Made by a program: the position numbers and the translations under genes. From contig JAJDEC010000555.1 of assembly GCA_029259995.1 (NCBI GenBank), positions 1-6,681 on the forward strand: a stretch of DNA of 6,681 bases, written 5' to 3'. Position 1 is the first letter of the stretch; each line of letters begins with the position of its first letter. This DNA comes from Phycisphaerae bacterium. Its GTDB lineage: Bacteria; Planctomycetota; Phycisphaerae; UBA1845; UTPLA1. Below the pieces are notes generated by a model, which ran no database searches, was not told the DNA's origin, and was given only the letters and a program-made list of their open reading frames with translations. This document shows, piece after piece, positions 1 to 6,389 of the stretch.

Positions 1-1229
1 TCGACGTCGTCGTCGACACCCGAGATCGTCTGCTGATAGTTCTTGCGATCGTCGCAATCGAGCAGACCGACGATGTCACTGTCGTCGCCGATCATCGAGG
101 CATCTGATGCATTCGTCTCCGTCGTTGCTGTTGTCGGGGAGTTCGACATCGTCGTCATCGGATCGTTCGCTGTGTCCGTACCGATGTTTTCGGCGCGGCC
201 GACTGTGACAACTTTGACGCGCGTCTTGGGTTTCGTCGATCGTGGGGCGGCGCCGGACTCGGCCATTGTCGATGCCTTGGACGAGTCGGCATTCGACGTG
301 GTTATGAGCGCGGGCTTGCGATGCGTGATCGTCGGTCGGGCCGTCGAGCGTCGTGTCGAACGGATCGTGTCGTCGTGATGTCGCCTGGGCTTCGATACGA
401 TCTGATCGTCGGCGCGCTCCTTGATCTGCAGCGCGTGTGAGTAGGCAAGCCCGAGGTTGCTCGCGCGATCGAGGGCTTCGACACGGAAGACGATTTCGTG
501 GCCTTCCGTCTCCGACGAGATGCGATAGTCGATCGATCCCTCATCGGGCAGATCGCGCTGCAGTTCGATCAGATCGTGCTCGCTTGCTGTGAAGTCCATG
601 AGCATTCCGATGCGGACGGGGAATTGTTCGAGATGCGGGTCCCTGGCTTCCCACGAGATGCGAATCTCATCGCCAATGTCGTACCAGGTTTTCTCGGGGT
701 CGATGCTGACGAGAACTTCCGGAAGCATTGTATCGACGTGATACATCCGCGCGGGAAACGCCGGCGTGTGCTCCTCCGGTTTCTGTCCCGGGCCGACGAA
801 GTTGACGCCGTAGTCTCCGTCTTCATCCGTCTCGAGCGGGAAGTAGGATTGTTCGCGACCGAAGTAGCCGGCCTTGTGCCAATGGAAGCCGTTGTCGTTC
901 GTGTAGTACACGGCGATACGCGGCGTTTCTTCCGGCGTGTATCCGCTCGGCTGCTCGACCATGACGATGCGTTTGTTCGTGAAGAAGTGGTGCGGATCCG
1001 TTCCGCGCGCCGGCGTCGCGGGCTGATCCGGCGCGGCGGGCTTTACGTATTCCGGCTGGTCGAACGCCCACTCGGGATATCGTTCCGGCGGATTGAACGG
1101 CGCGTCGCGATCGTCGCGAACCGAGTGATCCTCGGGCTCGAACGGTGCGGGTTTGTTCTGCGAGCACGCGAGCGACATCGCGATGAACGAAACGGCGAAG
1201 ATTGAAATCCGGGACTTGCTTGACGACAT
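1..1229 (-). CDS. Secreted lipoprotein with Asp-box and Ig-like segments, C-terminus cut off by window edge
   Basis: Translating the minus strand from the ATG at 1229-1227 gives at least 409 uninterrupted codons running off the left edge. A Shine-Dalgarno AAGGAAG (1242-1236) lies 6 nt before the ATG and fixes the start. Residues 1-22 are a signal peptide ending SLAC, so Cys22 is the likely lipidation site; Ser rather than Leu at -3 makes the lipobox imperfect. Residues 85-148 hold an Asp-box-like TNDNGFHW (110-117) followed by DEDGDYGVNF. Residues 170-270 read like an Ig-like fold (IRISWEARDP near 189-198, VFRVEALDRASN near 247-258). From about 281 the chain is Ser/Thr/Lys/Arg-rich low complexity, then acidic (GDDSDIVGLLDCD). 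The two folded segments resemble surface proteins common in Planctomycetota, which is family knowledge from memory. Enzymatic function unknown. Antisense frames of up to 235 residues here are shadows. Confidence 0.85.
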   Translation of the reverse strand, partial: MSSSKSRISIFAVSFIAMSLACSQNKPAPFEPEDHSVRDDRDAPFNPPERYPEWAFDQPEYVKPAAPDQPATPARGTDPHHFFTNKRIVMVEQPSGYTPEETPRIAVYYTNDNGFHWHKAGYFGREQSYFPLETDEDGDYGVNFVGPGQKPEEHTPAFPARMYHVDTMLPEVLVSIDPEKTWYDIGDEIRISWEARDPHLEQFPVRIGMLMDFTASEHDLIELQRDLPDEGSIDYRISSETEGHEIVFRVEALDRASNLGLAYSHALQIKERADDQIVSKPRRHHDDTIRSTRRSTARPTITHRKPALITTSNADSSKASTMAESGAAPRSTKPKTRVKVVTVGRAENIGTDTANDPMTTMSNSPTTATTETNASDASMIGDDSDIVGLLDCDDRKNYQQTISGVDDDV

Positions 1230-1235
1230 GTTCAG

Positions 1236-1242
1236 CTTCCTT
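1236..1242 (-). promoter_or_regulatory. Ribosome binding site of the lipoprotein gene
   Basis: On the minus strand AAGGAAG sits 6 nt before the ATG at 1229. It is the clearest Shine-Dalgarno in the left half of the window and decides the lipoprotein start. The rest of the 165-bp gap to purQ shows neither a convincing promoter nor a hairpin terminator, so read-through from purQ is possible. Confidence 0.65.
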
Positions 1243-1394
1243 GCCTGTGCCAATGTGAATGTGGGAATCGCAAAAGCGTCTATTCTCGACGAGCGCCCAG
1301 ACGAAGGTCGGACGCGTGATCTACTTGATCAACCGTGCGGATAAATCGGCGGAAAATGCGGGAAGGGTATACTCTATAAGCGGCAGAATCCCGG

Positions 1395-2180
1395 CTATCG
1401 AAGCGACGCGATCGCGTTCTCAAACAGCCGACGGCCCTGATGGACGGTATGACCGGCGATTTCAGGGCTGCCAATCGGGGCGTCGATCGGCCGATTGCAT
1501 TCGAAGATATTTCGTTCGGGATGCGGCATCAGCCCAAGCACTCTGCCAGTGCTGTCTGTCAGTCCAGCCGCGTTTTCAATGCTGCCATTGGGGTTTTCGG
1601 GGAATTGCGGGGGCTCGCCGGTCGCAGAAATGTATCGCAGGGCGATGCGTCTGGAGGCCGCCAGACGCGTTGCGCCCGCCGCGCCATCTTCCGTCGCGAT
1701 GCGGCCTTCGCCGTGCGCGATCGGGATGTGGTAGAGTTCGTCCTCCCGCAGGAAGGGGCAGTGGGGCACAGCGGAACGCAAGTGGACCCAGCGCGCTTCG
1801 TAGCGCCCCTTGGAATTCCACGTGAGCGTGGCCTGTGCGGGGGCGTCATCGCCCGGGACGAGCCCAAGGCGGACGAGGACCTGGAAGCCGTTGCAGATTC
1901 CGAGGACGAATCCGCCGCGTTCGACGAATGCGCGAATCGCGTTGCCGAGGCCCTGGCGAATCTGGTTGGCAAGGATGCGGCCGCTGGCGATGTCGTCGCC
2001 GTAGCTGAAGCCGCCCGGGATCGTGATGATCTGATAGGCGTCCATCGTGGAGGGCGTGTCGATCATTCGCTTGACGTGGATCGCGTCGGCCCGGGCGCCG
2101 GCCTGTTCCCATGCGAAGGCGGTCTCATCTTCACAGTTGATGCCGGGGGCACGGAGGACGAGTACTCGGATCGTTGCCAT
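1395..2180 (-). CDS. purQ: Phosphoribosylformylglycinamidine synthase, glutamine amidotransferase subunit PurQ
   Basis: PurQ hydrolyses glutamine and passes ammonia to PurL, which converts FGAR to FGAM in de novo purine synthesis in the cytoplasm. The 261-residue protein is a class I (triad) glutaminase: it opens MATIRVLVLRAPGINCEDET, carries GGFSYGDDIASGRILA (56-71), the nucleophile elbow GICNGFQ with Cys96, and MPHPE with His220 and Glu222. The segments ATLTWNSKGRYEARWV and AHGEGRI are also typical of this family. It is somewhat longer than the roughly 220-230 residues of many PurQ proteins, mainly through extra sequence before the C-terminus. An in-frame upstream ATG would add 93 residues, but these are unlike PurQ and would overlap the divergent importer gene, so I start at 2180. 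No clear Shine-Dalgarno precedes it. PurS and PurL are not in the window. Confidence 0.95.
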   Translation of the reverse strand: MATIRVLVLRAPGINCEDETAFAWEQAGARADAIHVKRMIDTPSTMDAYQIITIPGGFSYGDDIASGRILANQIRQGLGNAIRAFVERGGFVLGICNGFQVLVRLGLVPGDDAPAQATLTWNSKGRYEARWVHLRSAVPHCPFLREDELYHIPIAHGEGRIATEDGAAGATRLAASRRIALRYISATGEPPQFPENPNGSIENAAGLTDSTGRVLGLMPHPERNIFECNRPIDAPIGSPEIAGHTVHQGRRLFENAIASLR

Positions 2181-2204
2181 GCCGGGAATTGTATCGATTC
2201 CGGC
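2181..2204 (-). promoter_or_regulatory. Possible purQ -10 box within an inverted repeat; leaderless start suspected
   Basis: On the minus strand TACAAT (2193-2188) lies only 7 nt before the purQ ATG, so transcription would begin at or next to the start codon. That fits the missing Shine-Dalgarno. I see no good -35 box at the right distance. The box lies inside an imperfect palindrome, GCCGGGAAT (2181-2189) against ATTCCGGC (2197-2204), with one bulged G, which could be an operator. All of this is inference from sequence pattern. Confidence 0.35.
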
Positions 2205-2231
2205 GCGGGACGCACGGGGCCTGCCGCGTTT

Positions 2232-2260
2232 TTGACGAGCGCCGATGCGCGTCTGACAAT
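2232..2260 (+). promoter_or_regulatory. Sigma-70-type promoter for the BtuFCD-like operon
   Basis: TTGACG (2232-2237, 5 of 6 to consensus) and GACAAT (2255-2260, 4 of 6) are separated by exactly 17 bp. Transcription would start near 2267, giving a leader of about 27 nt before the ATG at 2294. Such a leader is too short for a cobalamin riboswitch, and no B12-box-like sequence is visible. Confidence 0.5.
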
Positions 2261-2293
2261 GGCAGCCGGAGCACGGGAAATGATCGGAATCGA

Positions 2294-3277
2294 ATGAAGC
2301 GGATTTCAAAATCCAAGAGGCGAAACGGAGTCGCGGCCGAATCGGGCGATCGCCCAGCGCGACGTCGCAGCGCGCCGCTCGCTGTGCTCGTGTTTTGCGT
2401 GGCCGCCAGTTCGCTCCCCGTCTGCGATCGAGCGTCGGAGAATCCCGCGCCGATGACAACGCAACCCACTGTCGCCGACGTGCCGCCCCGGCGCATTGTG
2501 ACGCTCGCGCCGAATGCGGCCGAGATGATCGCGGCGATCGGACTGGCGGATCGAATCGTTGGCGTCAGCGACTTCTGTGTCTATCCGGAATCACTGACGG
2601 CGCTGCCGCGCGTCGGCGGCATCATGAATCCGGATCGCGAGAAGATCGCATTGCTCGATCCGGATCTCGTCGTGCTTCGCGGACGCATGCCGAGTGTCGA
2701 GTCGCTTTGCCGGAAGCGCGGCATCCCGATCTACTTCGACAAGACGGATTCGCTTGAGGACATTTTCGAAACACTTGCGTCGCTCGGCAAACGGCTCGGC
2801 GCGGAGACGGCCGCAAACGAGTTGGCTGGCCGGCTGCGTGAAGATCTGGCGACGGCCAAGGCGCGTGTCGCCGGTCTCGATCGACCGCGCGTGTTGATGA
2901 TCGTCAATCGCGACGTCGACGGAATTCGAAACGTCGTGACGTTCGGTCGCGGCGCATTCGTGAACGACGTCATCCGTCTTGCCGGAGGAGTGAACGTGTT
3001 CGGCGATCTGGAGATTCCCTATCCGCAAGTGAGTACCGAGGAGATTCTGGCGGCGAAGCCGGATGTGATCATCGAAGCCGTCGAGTCGATCAAGATGACG
3101 GATGCGCGGCGCGCAACGATGCTCGAACAGTGGGAGGCGCTTCCGTCGATCCCGGCCGTGAAGAATCATCGCGTTCATATACTGACGGAAGACTACCTGT
3201 TGATTCCGTCGCCGCGCGTCGTGGAATCTGTTCGGCTGCTGACGGGCGTCATTCATCCGGAGCTGGAGCGTGAGTAA
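2294..3277 (+). CDS. btuF: BtuF-like periplasmic substrate-binding protein of a corrinoid or siderophore ABC importer
   Basis: A 327-residue class III substrate-binding protein that would capture ligand outside the inner membrane and dock on the permease. A basic 26-residue N-terminus leads into a hydrophobic stretch (27-43) ending LPVC (Cys44), so it is exported and perhaps lipidated, though Val before Cys is unusual. The mature part starts RRIVTLAPNAAEMIAAIG (66-83). Aligned by eye to E. coli BtuF, both permease-contacting glutamates are present: Glu116 (REKIALLDPDLVV, matching Glu72) and Glu249 (PYPQVSTEEILA, matching Glu202). NVFGDLEIPYPQVS and SPRVVES also align. The frame is open back to 2174, but those extra 40 residues are unlike a signal peptide, so the ATG at 2294 is preferred. 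It is first in an operon with the ATPase and permease. Cobalamin is the best-supported ligand; heme or siderophore remains possible. Confidence 0.85.
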   Translation: MKRISKSKRRNGVAAESGDRPARRRSAPLAVLVFCVAASSLPVCDRASENPAPMTTQPTVADVPPRRIVTLAPNAAEMIAAIGLADRIVGVSDFCVYPESLTALPRVGGIMNPDREKIALLDPDLVVLRGRMPSVESLCRKRGIPIYFDKTDSLEDIFETLASLGKRLGAETAANELAGRLREDLATAKARVAGLDRPRVLMIVNRDVDGIRNVVTFGRGAFVNDVIRLAGGVNVFGDLEIPYPQVSTEEILAAKPDVIIEAVESIKMTDARRATMLEQWEALPSIPAVKNHRVHILTEDYLLIPSPRVVESVRLLTGVIHPELERE

Positions 3278-4103
3278 GCGCACGCCGACGACACTCAGTG
3301 CGGAATCCGTGTGCTACTCCTTCGACGGGCGGCGCGACTTTCTGGTCGATGTGTCGCTGACGGCGACGTCCGGCGAATGCTGGGGAATCGTGGGACCGAA
3401 CGGAGCCGGTAAAAGCACATTGCTGCGATTGCTCGGCGCCCTGTCGAAGCCGTCCGGGGGAACCGTGCGGCTCGATGGCGTTTCGCTGGAAGCGATGCGC
3501 GCAACAGAGCGCGCCATGCGGATCGCGTACCTTCCACAACGGGTACCGGCGGCGCCGGGATTGACGGCCGGAGAAGTCGTATTGCTCGGAAGATATCCGC
3601 ATCGGGGCCTGGGATTGTTTGAGTCGGCCAACGATGTGGCGAGGGCTCGCGATGCAATGGCGTTGACGGAGACGGCTGCCTTTGCAGATCGGCGGCTTGC
3701 GTCTCTGTCGGGCGGCGAGGCACAACGCGTGCATTTGGCGGCGGCGCTGGCCCAGGATCCCGAGGTGCTGCTTCTGGATGAGCCGACGACGGCGCTGGAC
3801 TGGCGACATCAGTTGGCAATTTTCGAGATCCTCCGACGGATGGCGGATGATCGCGGCGTGGGGGTCGTCGTCGTGACGCACGACATGAATCTGGCGGGGC
3901 GATATTGCGATCGCGTGCTGTTGATGAACCAGGGACGATCCGTCTGCCAGGGATCCGTGGCAGACGTGCTGCGGCCGGAGGTGCTCGCACCCGTGTTTGA
4001 TGTCGACGTCACGTCGATTCCGATCGAAGGGCGATCCGTCGCCATGCTCGTGCCGACGGACACGCGTCGCGGCGGCGAGCAACCCGGGGGGACCGGGAAA
4101 TGA
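3270..4103 (+). CDS. btuD: BtuD-like ATP-binding protein of the ABC importer
   Basis: A 277-residue ABC ATPase that would power uptake from the cytoplasmic face. All catalytic motifs are intact: Walker A GPNGAGKST (42-50), Q-loop Gln90 (YLPQ), signature LSGGE (146-150), Walker B LLLDE (167-171), D-loop ALD (175-177) and switch His204 (VVTHDMN). The C-terminal stretch VLRPEVLAPVFDVDVTSIPIEG aligns with the end of BtuD, FecE and FhuC proteins. The start is GTG at 3270, with GGAG at 3259-3262 seven nt upstream. The gene overlaps the end of the binding-protein gene by 8 nt (GTGAGTAA), which suggests translational coupling. The last roughly 15 residues are a Gly/Arg/Thr-rich tail. The ATPase alone does not tell cobalamin from Fe-siderophore import; that call comes from its partners. 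Confidence 0.9.
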   Translation: MSKRTPTTLSAESVCYSFDGRRDFLVDVSLTATSGECWGIVGPNGAGKSTLLRLLGALSKPSGGTVRLDGVSLEAMRATERAMRIAYLPQRVPAAPGLTAGEVVLLGRYPHRGLGLFESANDVARARDAMALTETAAFADRRLASLSGGEAQRVHLAAALAQDPEVLLLDEPTTALDWRHQLAIFEILRRMADDRGVGVVVVTHDMNLAGRYCDRVLLMNQGRSVCQGSVADVLRPEVLAPVFDVDVTSIPIEGRSVAMLVPTDTRRGGEQPGGTGK

Positions 4104-5158
4104 GACATCTGTCCGCGGCCCGTTTCTGGGGAACCATCTCTGCATGTGTGGGCGGACTCGCCGTCGTGCTTGTCATCAGCCCCGGCATTGGTACGCAATG
4201 GGATGCTGTCGGATGGCGCGATGCGTGGTCGTCGTTGCTGGCCGGTGATTACGATTCGATGGCGTTCACGATTGGTTTTGATCTGCGCCTGGCGCGAACG
4301 CTTCTGGCGTTGCAGGCGGGCGTGACGCTCGGCCTGTGCGGCGCCGTATTTCAGACGCTCTTTCGCAATGCGCTCGCGACGCCATACACGTTGGGCGTCG
4401 TGAACGGTGGATCGCTGGGGGCGTTGCTGGCCGTCAAGCTTGGGTTGGCGTGGTCCTTTCTCGGGTTGACGTCCGTATCGATCGCATCGTTTCTGGGGTC
4501 GCTCATCGTCATCGGCCTGATTCTCCTGATCACACGCGCGAATCGCCGAATGGGAACGGCGGAGTTGCTGCTGGCCGGCGTGACGATGGGTCTGTTCTGT
4601 TCCGCGATGATGATGCTCGTGACCTATCTGTCGAATCAGCGTGAGACGTTCAGCATTGTGCGATGGATGATGGGATCGCTCGAAGCGCTTGGCACACAGC
4701 AGTCGGCGCCGAGTCTTGTTCTGCTCTTGCCGTCGTGGATTCTGCTGTTGTTGCAGGCGCGCGGGTTGAATCAATATCTGCTAGGCGAAGACGTCGCCGC
4801 GTCGCGCGGTGTGAACATACGGCGATTGCAGTTGACGTGTTTGATCTTCGCGTCACTGGCGACGGCGGCCGTCGTTGCCGTTTGCGGACCGATCGGATTC
4901 GTGGGGCTCGTGGTGCCGCAGATGACGGCATTGATGCTGGGTCGCGATTGCCGATTGTTGTTGCCGGCGTCGGCGCTCATCGGCGGCGTGTTCCTGGCCA
5001 TGTGCGACTGGCTTTCGCAGATTGCGATGGGTCTCTGGGCGGCGATCAGCGGCAGCGCCAGCGCAAGTGCGAGCCTGCCGATCGGCGTCGTGACGGCGAT
5101 TGTGGGTGTCCCGATTTTTCTTGTGTTGTTATATCGCAGGGGCAGTTTCGCCGAATAG
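4100..5158 (+). CDS. btuC: BtuC-like permease (FecCD family) of the ABC importer
   Basis: A 352-residue polytopic inner-membrane protein, the usual length for the family, expected to have about ten transmembrane helices and to form the import channel as a dimer. Hallmarks are LRLARTLLAL (62-71), where Arg63 and Arg66 match the docking arginines of E. coli BtuC, GAVFQTLFRNALATPYTLGV (81-100), LLLAGVTMGLFCSAM (156-170), RWMMGS (188-193), GPIGFVGLVVP (263-273) and LPIGVVTAIVG (326-336). The agreement with E. coli BtuC in these blocks is close. ATG at 4100 overlaps the ATPase stop as ATGA, and GGGGGA (4087-4092) is a good ribosome binding site. Two oddities: the usual PHxxR after GLVVP is PQMTA (273-277), and a Ser-Ala repeat (GSASASAS, 318-325) replaces the residues, normally including Glu, before LPIG. 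Confidence 0.9.
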   Translation: MRHLSAARFWGTISACVGGLAVVLVISPGIGTQWDAVGWRDAWSSLLAGDYDSMAFTIGFDLRLARTLLALQAGVTLGLCGAVFQTLFRNALATPYTLGVVNGGSLGALLAVKLGLAWSFLGLTSVSIASFLGSLIVIGLILLITRANRRMGTAELLLAGVTMGLFCSAMMMLVTYLSNQRETFSIVRWMMGSLEALGTQQSAPSLVLLLPSWILLLLQARGLNQYLLGEDVAASRGVNIRRLQLTCLIFASLATAAVVAVCGPIGFVGLVVPQMTALMLGRDCRLLLPASALIGGVFLAMCDWLSQIAMGLWAAISGSASASASLPIGVVTAIVGVPIFLVLLYRRGSFAE

Positions 5159-5163
5159 AGAAT

Positions 5164-5529
5164 GTGAAAGTGGGGCGTTCGTTGCTCAGTGAGATTGACA
5201 TTGAGGCCATCTGGCAATTCGTCGGAACGACGGCGCAGGCGACAATACTCGTCTGTCTCATGATTCACATGTGGTTGTCGAGAAAGGCAAAGCGATTCAC
5301 GCTGCCGGCCGCCGTTATTTACATCTGTCTATTATCTACTGGCTTGTTGGCCGTCTATGCGGCGTATCGTCGCGACTTCGTGTTCGTATCGGGGCAGATC
5401 GTCAACATCGTCATCGGTCTGCGAATTCTCGCCGCACGATACCAGGCCGCTCGATCCGGGGCGGGCGACTTTCCCGTTGTGGCGCCGGATCGGGCCGAGC
5501 CGGACTCGGAAATCGGGATTCGCCGATAG
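5164..5529 (+). CDS. Small membrane protein of the lipid-A biosynthesis N-terminal (LAB_N) type
   Basis: About 121 residues with three hydrophobic segments (roughly 16-37, 45-69, 73-90). The pattern WLSRKAKRFTLP, ICLLSTGLLAVYAAYRRD and FVFVSGQIVNIVIGLRIL follows the LAB_N domain (consensus QWxxSExxKRSxxP, YSLxGxxLLxxYAxxRxDPVFILGQ). That domain occurs at the N-terminus of some LpxB proteins and as stand-alone proteins beside sugar-lipid genes. Here it stands alone with a polar, Pro/Asp-rich tail. The frame stays open far upstream through btuC, but that part is a shadow. No in-frame ATG precedes the first helix, so initiation is at GTG 5164, GTG 5170 or TTG 5182; I take the first, 5 nt after the btuC stop, although its ribosome binding site is weak. 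Co-transcription with the importer is likely. Its biochemical role is unproven. Confidence 0.72.
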   Translation: MKVGRSLLSEIDIEAIWQFVGTTAQATILVCLMIHMWLSRKAKRFTLPAAVIYICLLSTGLLAVYAAYRRDFVFVSGQIVNIVIGLRILAARYQAARSGAGDFPVVAPDRAEPDSEIGIRR

Positions 5530-5548
5530 CCGACATTGCGTTTTCCGG

Positions 5549-5578
5549 GGCACGAGAATCCGGCGAATTCTGCGTGCC
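5549..5578 (+). terminator. Stem-loop after the importer operon, possible terminator lacking a U-tract
   Basis: GGCACGAGAAT (5549-5559) pairs with ATTCT-G-CGTGCC (5567-5578), giving 11 pairs with one bulged G and a 7-nt loop. It begins 19 nt after the LAB_N stop codon, where an operon terminator would sit, but no T-run follows. It may instead be an mRNA 3'-end protector or the first member of the hairpin cluster to its right. Confidence 0.4.
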
Positions 5579-5600
5579 GTGATCCCGGGACGGCAATATT

Positions 5601-5715
5601 CGACATTTCGAGTCTTCATGTCGGGTGGCGACGAGCCCCACTGCCCCCATGCGGGTTCCGCAGGAATTGCACACAAGATGTAGTGGGGCGAGGGCTTGGG
5701 CGTGACCCGCCAAGC
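5601..5715. repeat. Cluster of stem-loops: structured RNA candidate or intergenic repeat
   Basis: Consecutive perfect arms are visible. CGACAT (5601-5606) pairs with ATGTCG (5618-5623). GCCCCACT (5635-5642) pairs with AGTGGGGC (5682-5689) and encloses TGCGG-GTT-CCGCA (5650-5662). GGCTTGG (5693-5699) pairs with CCAAGCC (5709-5715). No credible gene covers this block: a minus-strand frame of 133 residues (5411-5812) has CxxC pairs, but it has no ribosome binding site support and runs across the LAB_N gene. The block may be a planctomycete-type intergenic repeat or a non-coding RNA. I cannot assign it to any known RNA family. Confidence 0.45.
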
Positions 5716-6061
5716 CAAGGAAATCACAAGTCCGGCAATCGCCGTACATCGCCGAGATAAAAGGATTTACGCCGATTTGTCCCATAATGAATGGCGTCGA
5801 GAACCGTGGCATCGGGTCTGTGTCGCTCGTGATTTCGGCCTAGATATAGTGCGCACGCAATGTGGATTTTCTCCAGCGTTTCAATGCTGGAATCCGATAT
5901 CAATCGGGCATGGGGACGGTGGCTGGAGCCCGCCGGTCATGCTGCGAAAATTGCCGGACGCCTGCAGAATTTGACAACGACGGGCGAACCGTCGAGGCCC
6001 CGGCTCGTAAGACATCCAACAGCGGACGGATCCGCGACGCCAACGATAGAAGGGTTTGTGA
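5716..6061 (+). other. Non-coding leader region upstream of flgM
   Basis: No reading frame here has a convincing start or a recognisable protein on either strand. Visible elements are a TAAAA (5758-5762) followed by GCCGATTT (5771-5778), which resembles flagellar sigma-28 boxes but with a spacing of 9 instead of about 15 nt. There are also a TATAGT at 5845-5850 without a matching -35, and small hairpins CCAGC/GCTGG (5873-5890) and GCGGA/TCCGC (6022-6035), the latter close upstream of the flgM ribosome binding site. The flgM promoter probably lies in this stretch, but I cannot place it firmly. Confidence 0.4.
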
Positions 6062-6361
6062 ATGGCGGACATCGGTACCATCGACGGACTGGCATCTTCG
6101 GCAACGCTTCGAGAGTTTGCTCAACAGGCGACAACGCGATCGACGCCGAAACTGCAAGTGGATCAGGGCGACCGGGTTGAAATCTCAGAACTCGCACAAT
6201 TTCTGAGTCGGCTGGCTGAACTGCCGGACGACAAGGCTCGCCGAATCGTGGACATACGAACAGAGATTGACAAAGGCACGTTTGTCACAACCGAGCGATT
6301 GAGTGTCGCATCGGATCGATTGTTTGAGGATATCGGAAAGGCGCAGCCAGTCACTTACTAG
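6062..6361 (+). CDS. flgM: FlgM-like negative regulator of flagellin synthesis (anti-sigma-28 factor)
   Basis: A 99-residue protein whose second half fits the FlgM domain: DRVEISELAQFLSRL (about 38-52), DDKARRIVDIRTEIDKGTF (56-74), then a final amphipathic helix, TERLSVASDRLFEDI (77-91). In known FlgM proteins the last helices bind and inhibit the flagellar sigma factor FliA until the hook is complete, when FlgM is exported. The first 35 residues are polar and likely disordered, also as in FlgM. The ATG at 6062 has GAAGGG (6049-6054) 7 nt upstream, a strong ribosome binding site. An intrinsic terminator follows within 30 nt, so this is a single-gene unit; flgN or flgK, frequent neighbours elsewhere, are absent. 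The family call rests on pattern matching by eye over about 55 residues. Confidence 0.75.
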   Translation: MADIGTIDGLASSATLREFAQQATTRSTPKLQVDQGDRVEISELAQFLSRLAELPDDKARRIVDIRTEIDKGTFVTTERLSVASDRLFEDIGKAQPVTY

Positions 6362-6389
6362 GCTTCGCATTACAAGTGAATGTTCAATA

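Noticed and set aside
498..1205. Plus-strand frame of 235 residues opposite the lipoprotein
   Set aside because: It is the antisense of a gene with a signal peptide, ribosome binding site and recognisable domains; its own sequence is Arg/Val-rich and unlike any family.
1317..1331. Inverted repeat TGATC-TACTT-GATCA in the purQ-lipoprotein gap
   Set aside because: Arms are only 5 bp in a sequence very rich in GATC; the spacing does not match an FNR/CRP site, so it is most likely chance.
1440..2297. Plus-strand frame of 285 residues opposite purQ
   Set aside because: Shadow of purQ, which has all catalytic residues; the frame also overlaps the start of btuF.
3249..4774. Long minus-strand frames (298 and 321 residues) opposite the ATPase and permease genes
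   Set aside because: Arg/His/Gln-rich shadows typical of high-GC coding DNA; the plus-strand genes carry intact ABC transporter motifs.
4663..5163. Upstream extension of the LAB_N reading frame into btuC
   Set aside because: Its translation is Arg-rich and non-membrane, and it lies wholly inside the conserved permease gene in another frame.
5411..5812. Minus-strand 133-residue frame with two CxxC pairs, zinc-ribbon-like
   Set aside because: No ribosome binding site or family match; it crosses the end of the LAB_N gene and the stem-loop cluster, so the cysteines probably come from the repeat sequence. A conserved homologue would reverse this.
5807..5821. Sigma-54-like sequence TGGCATCGGGTCTGT
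   Set aside because: The -24 part fits but the -12 element has GT where GC is essential, so it is not a convincing promoter.
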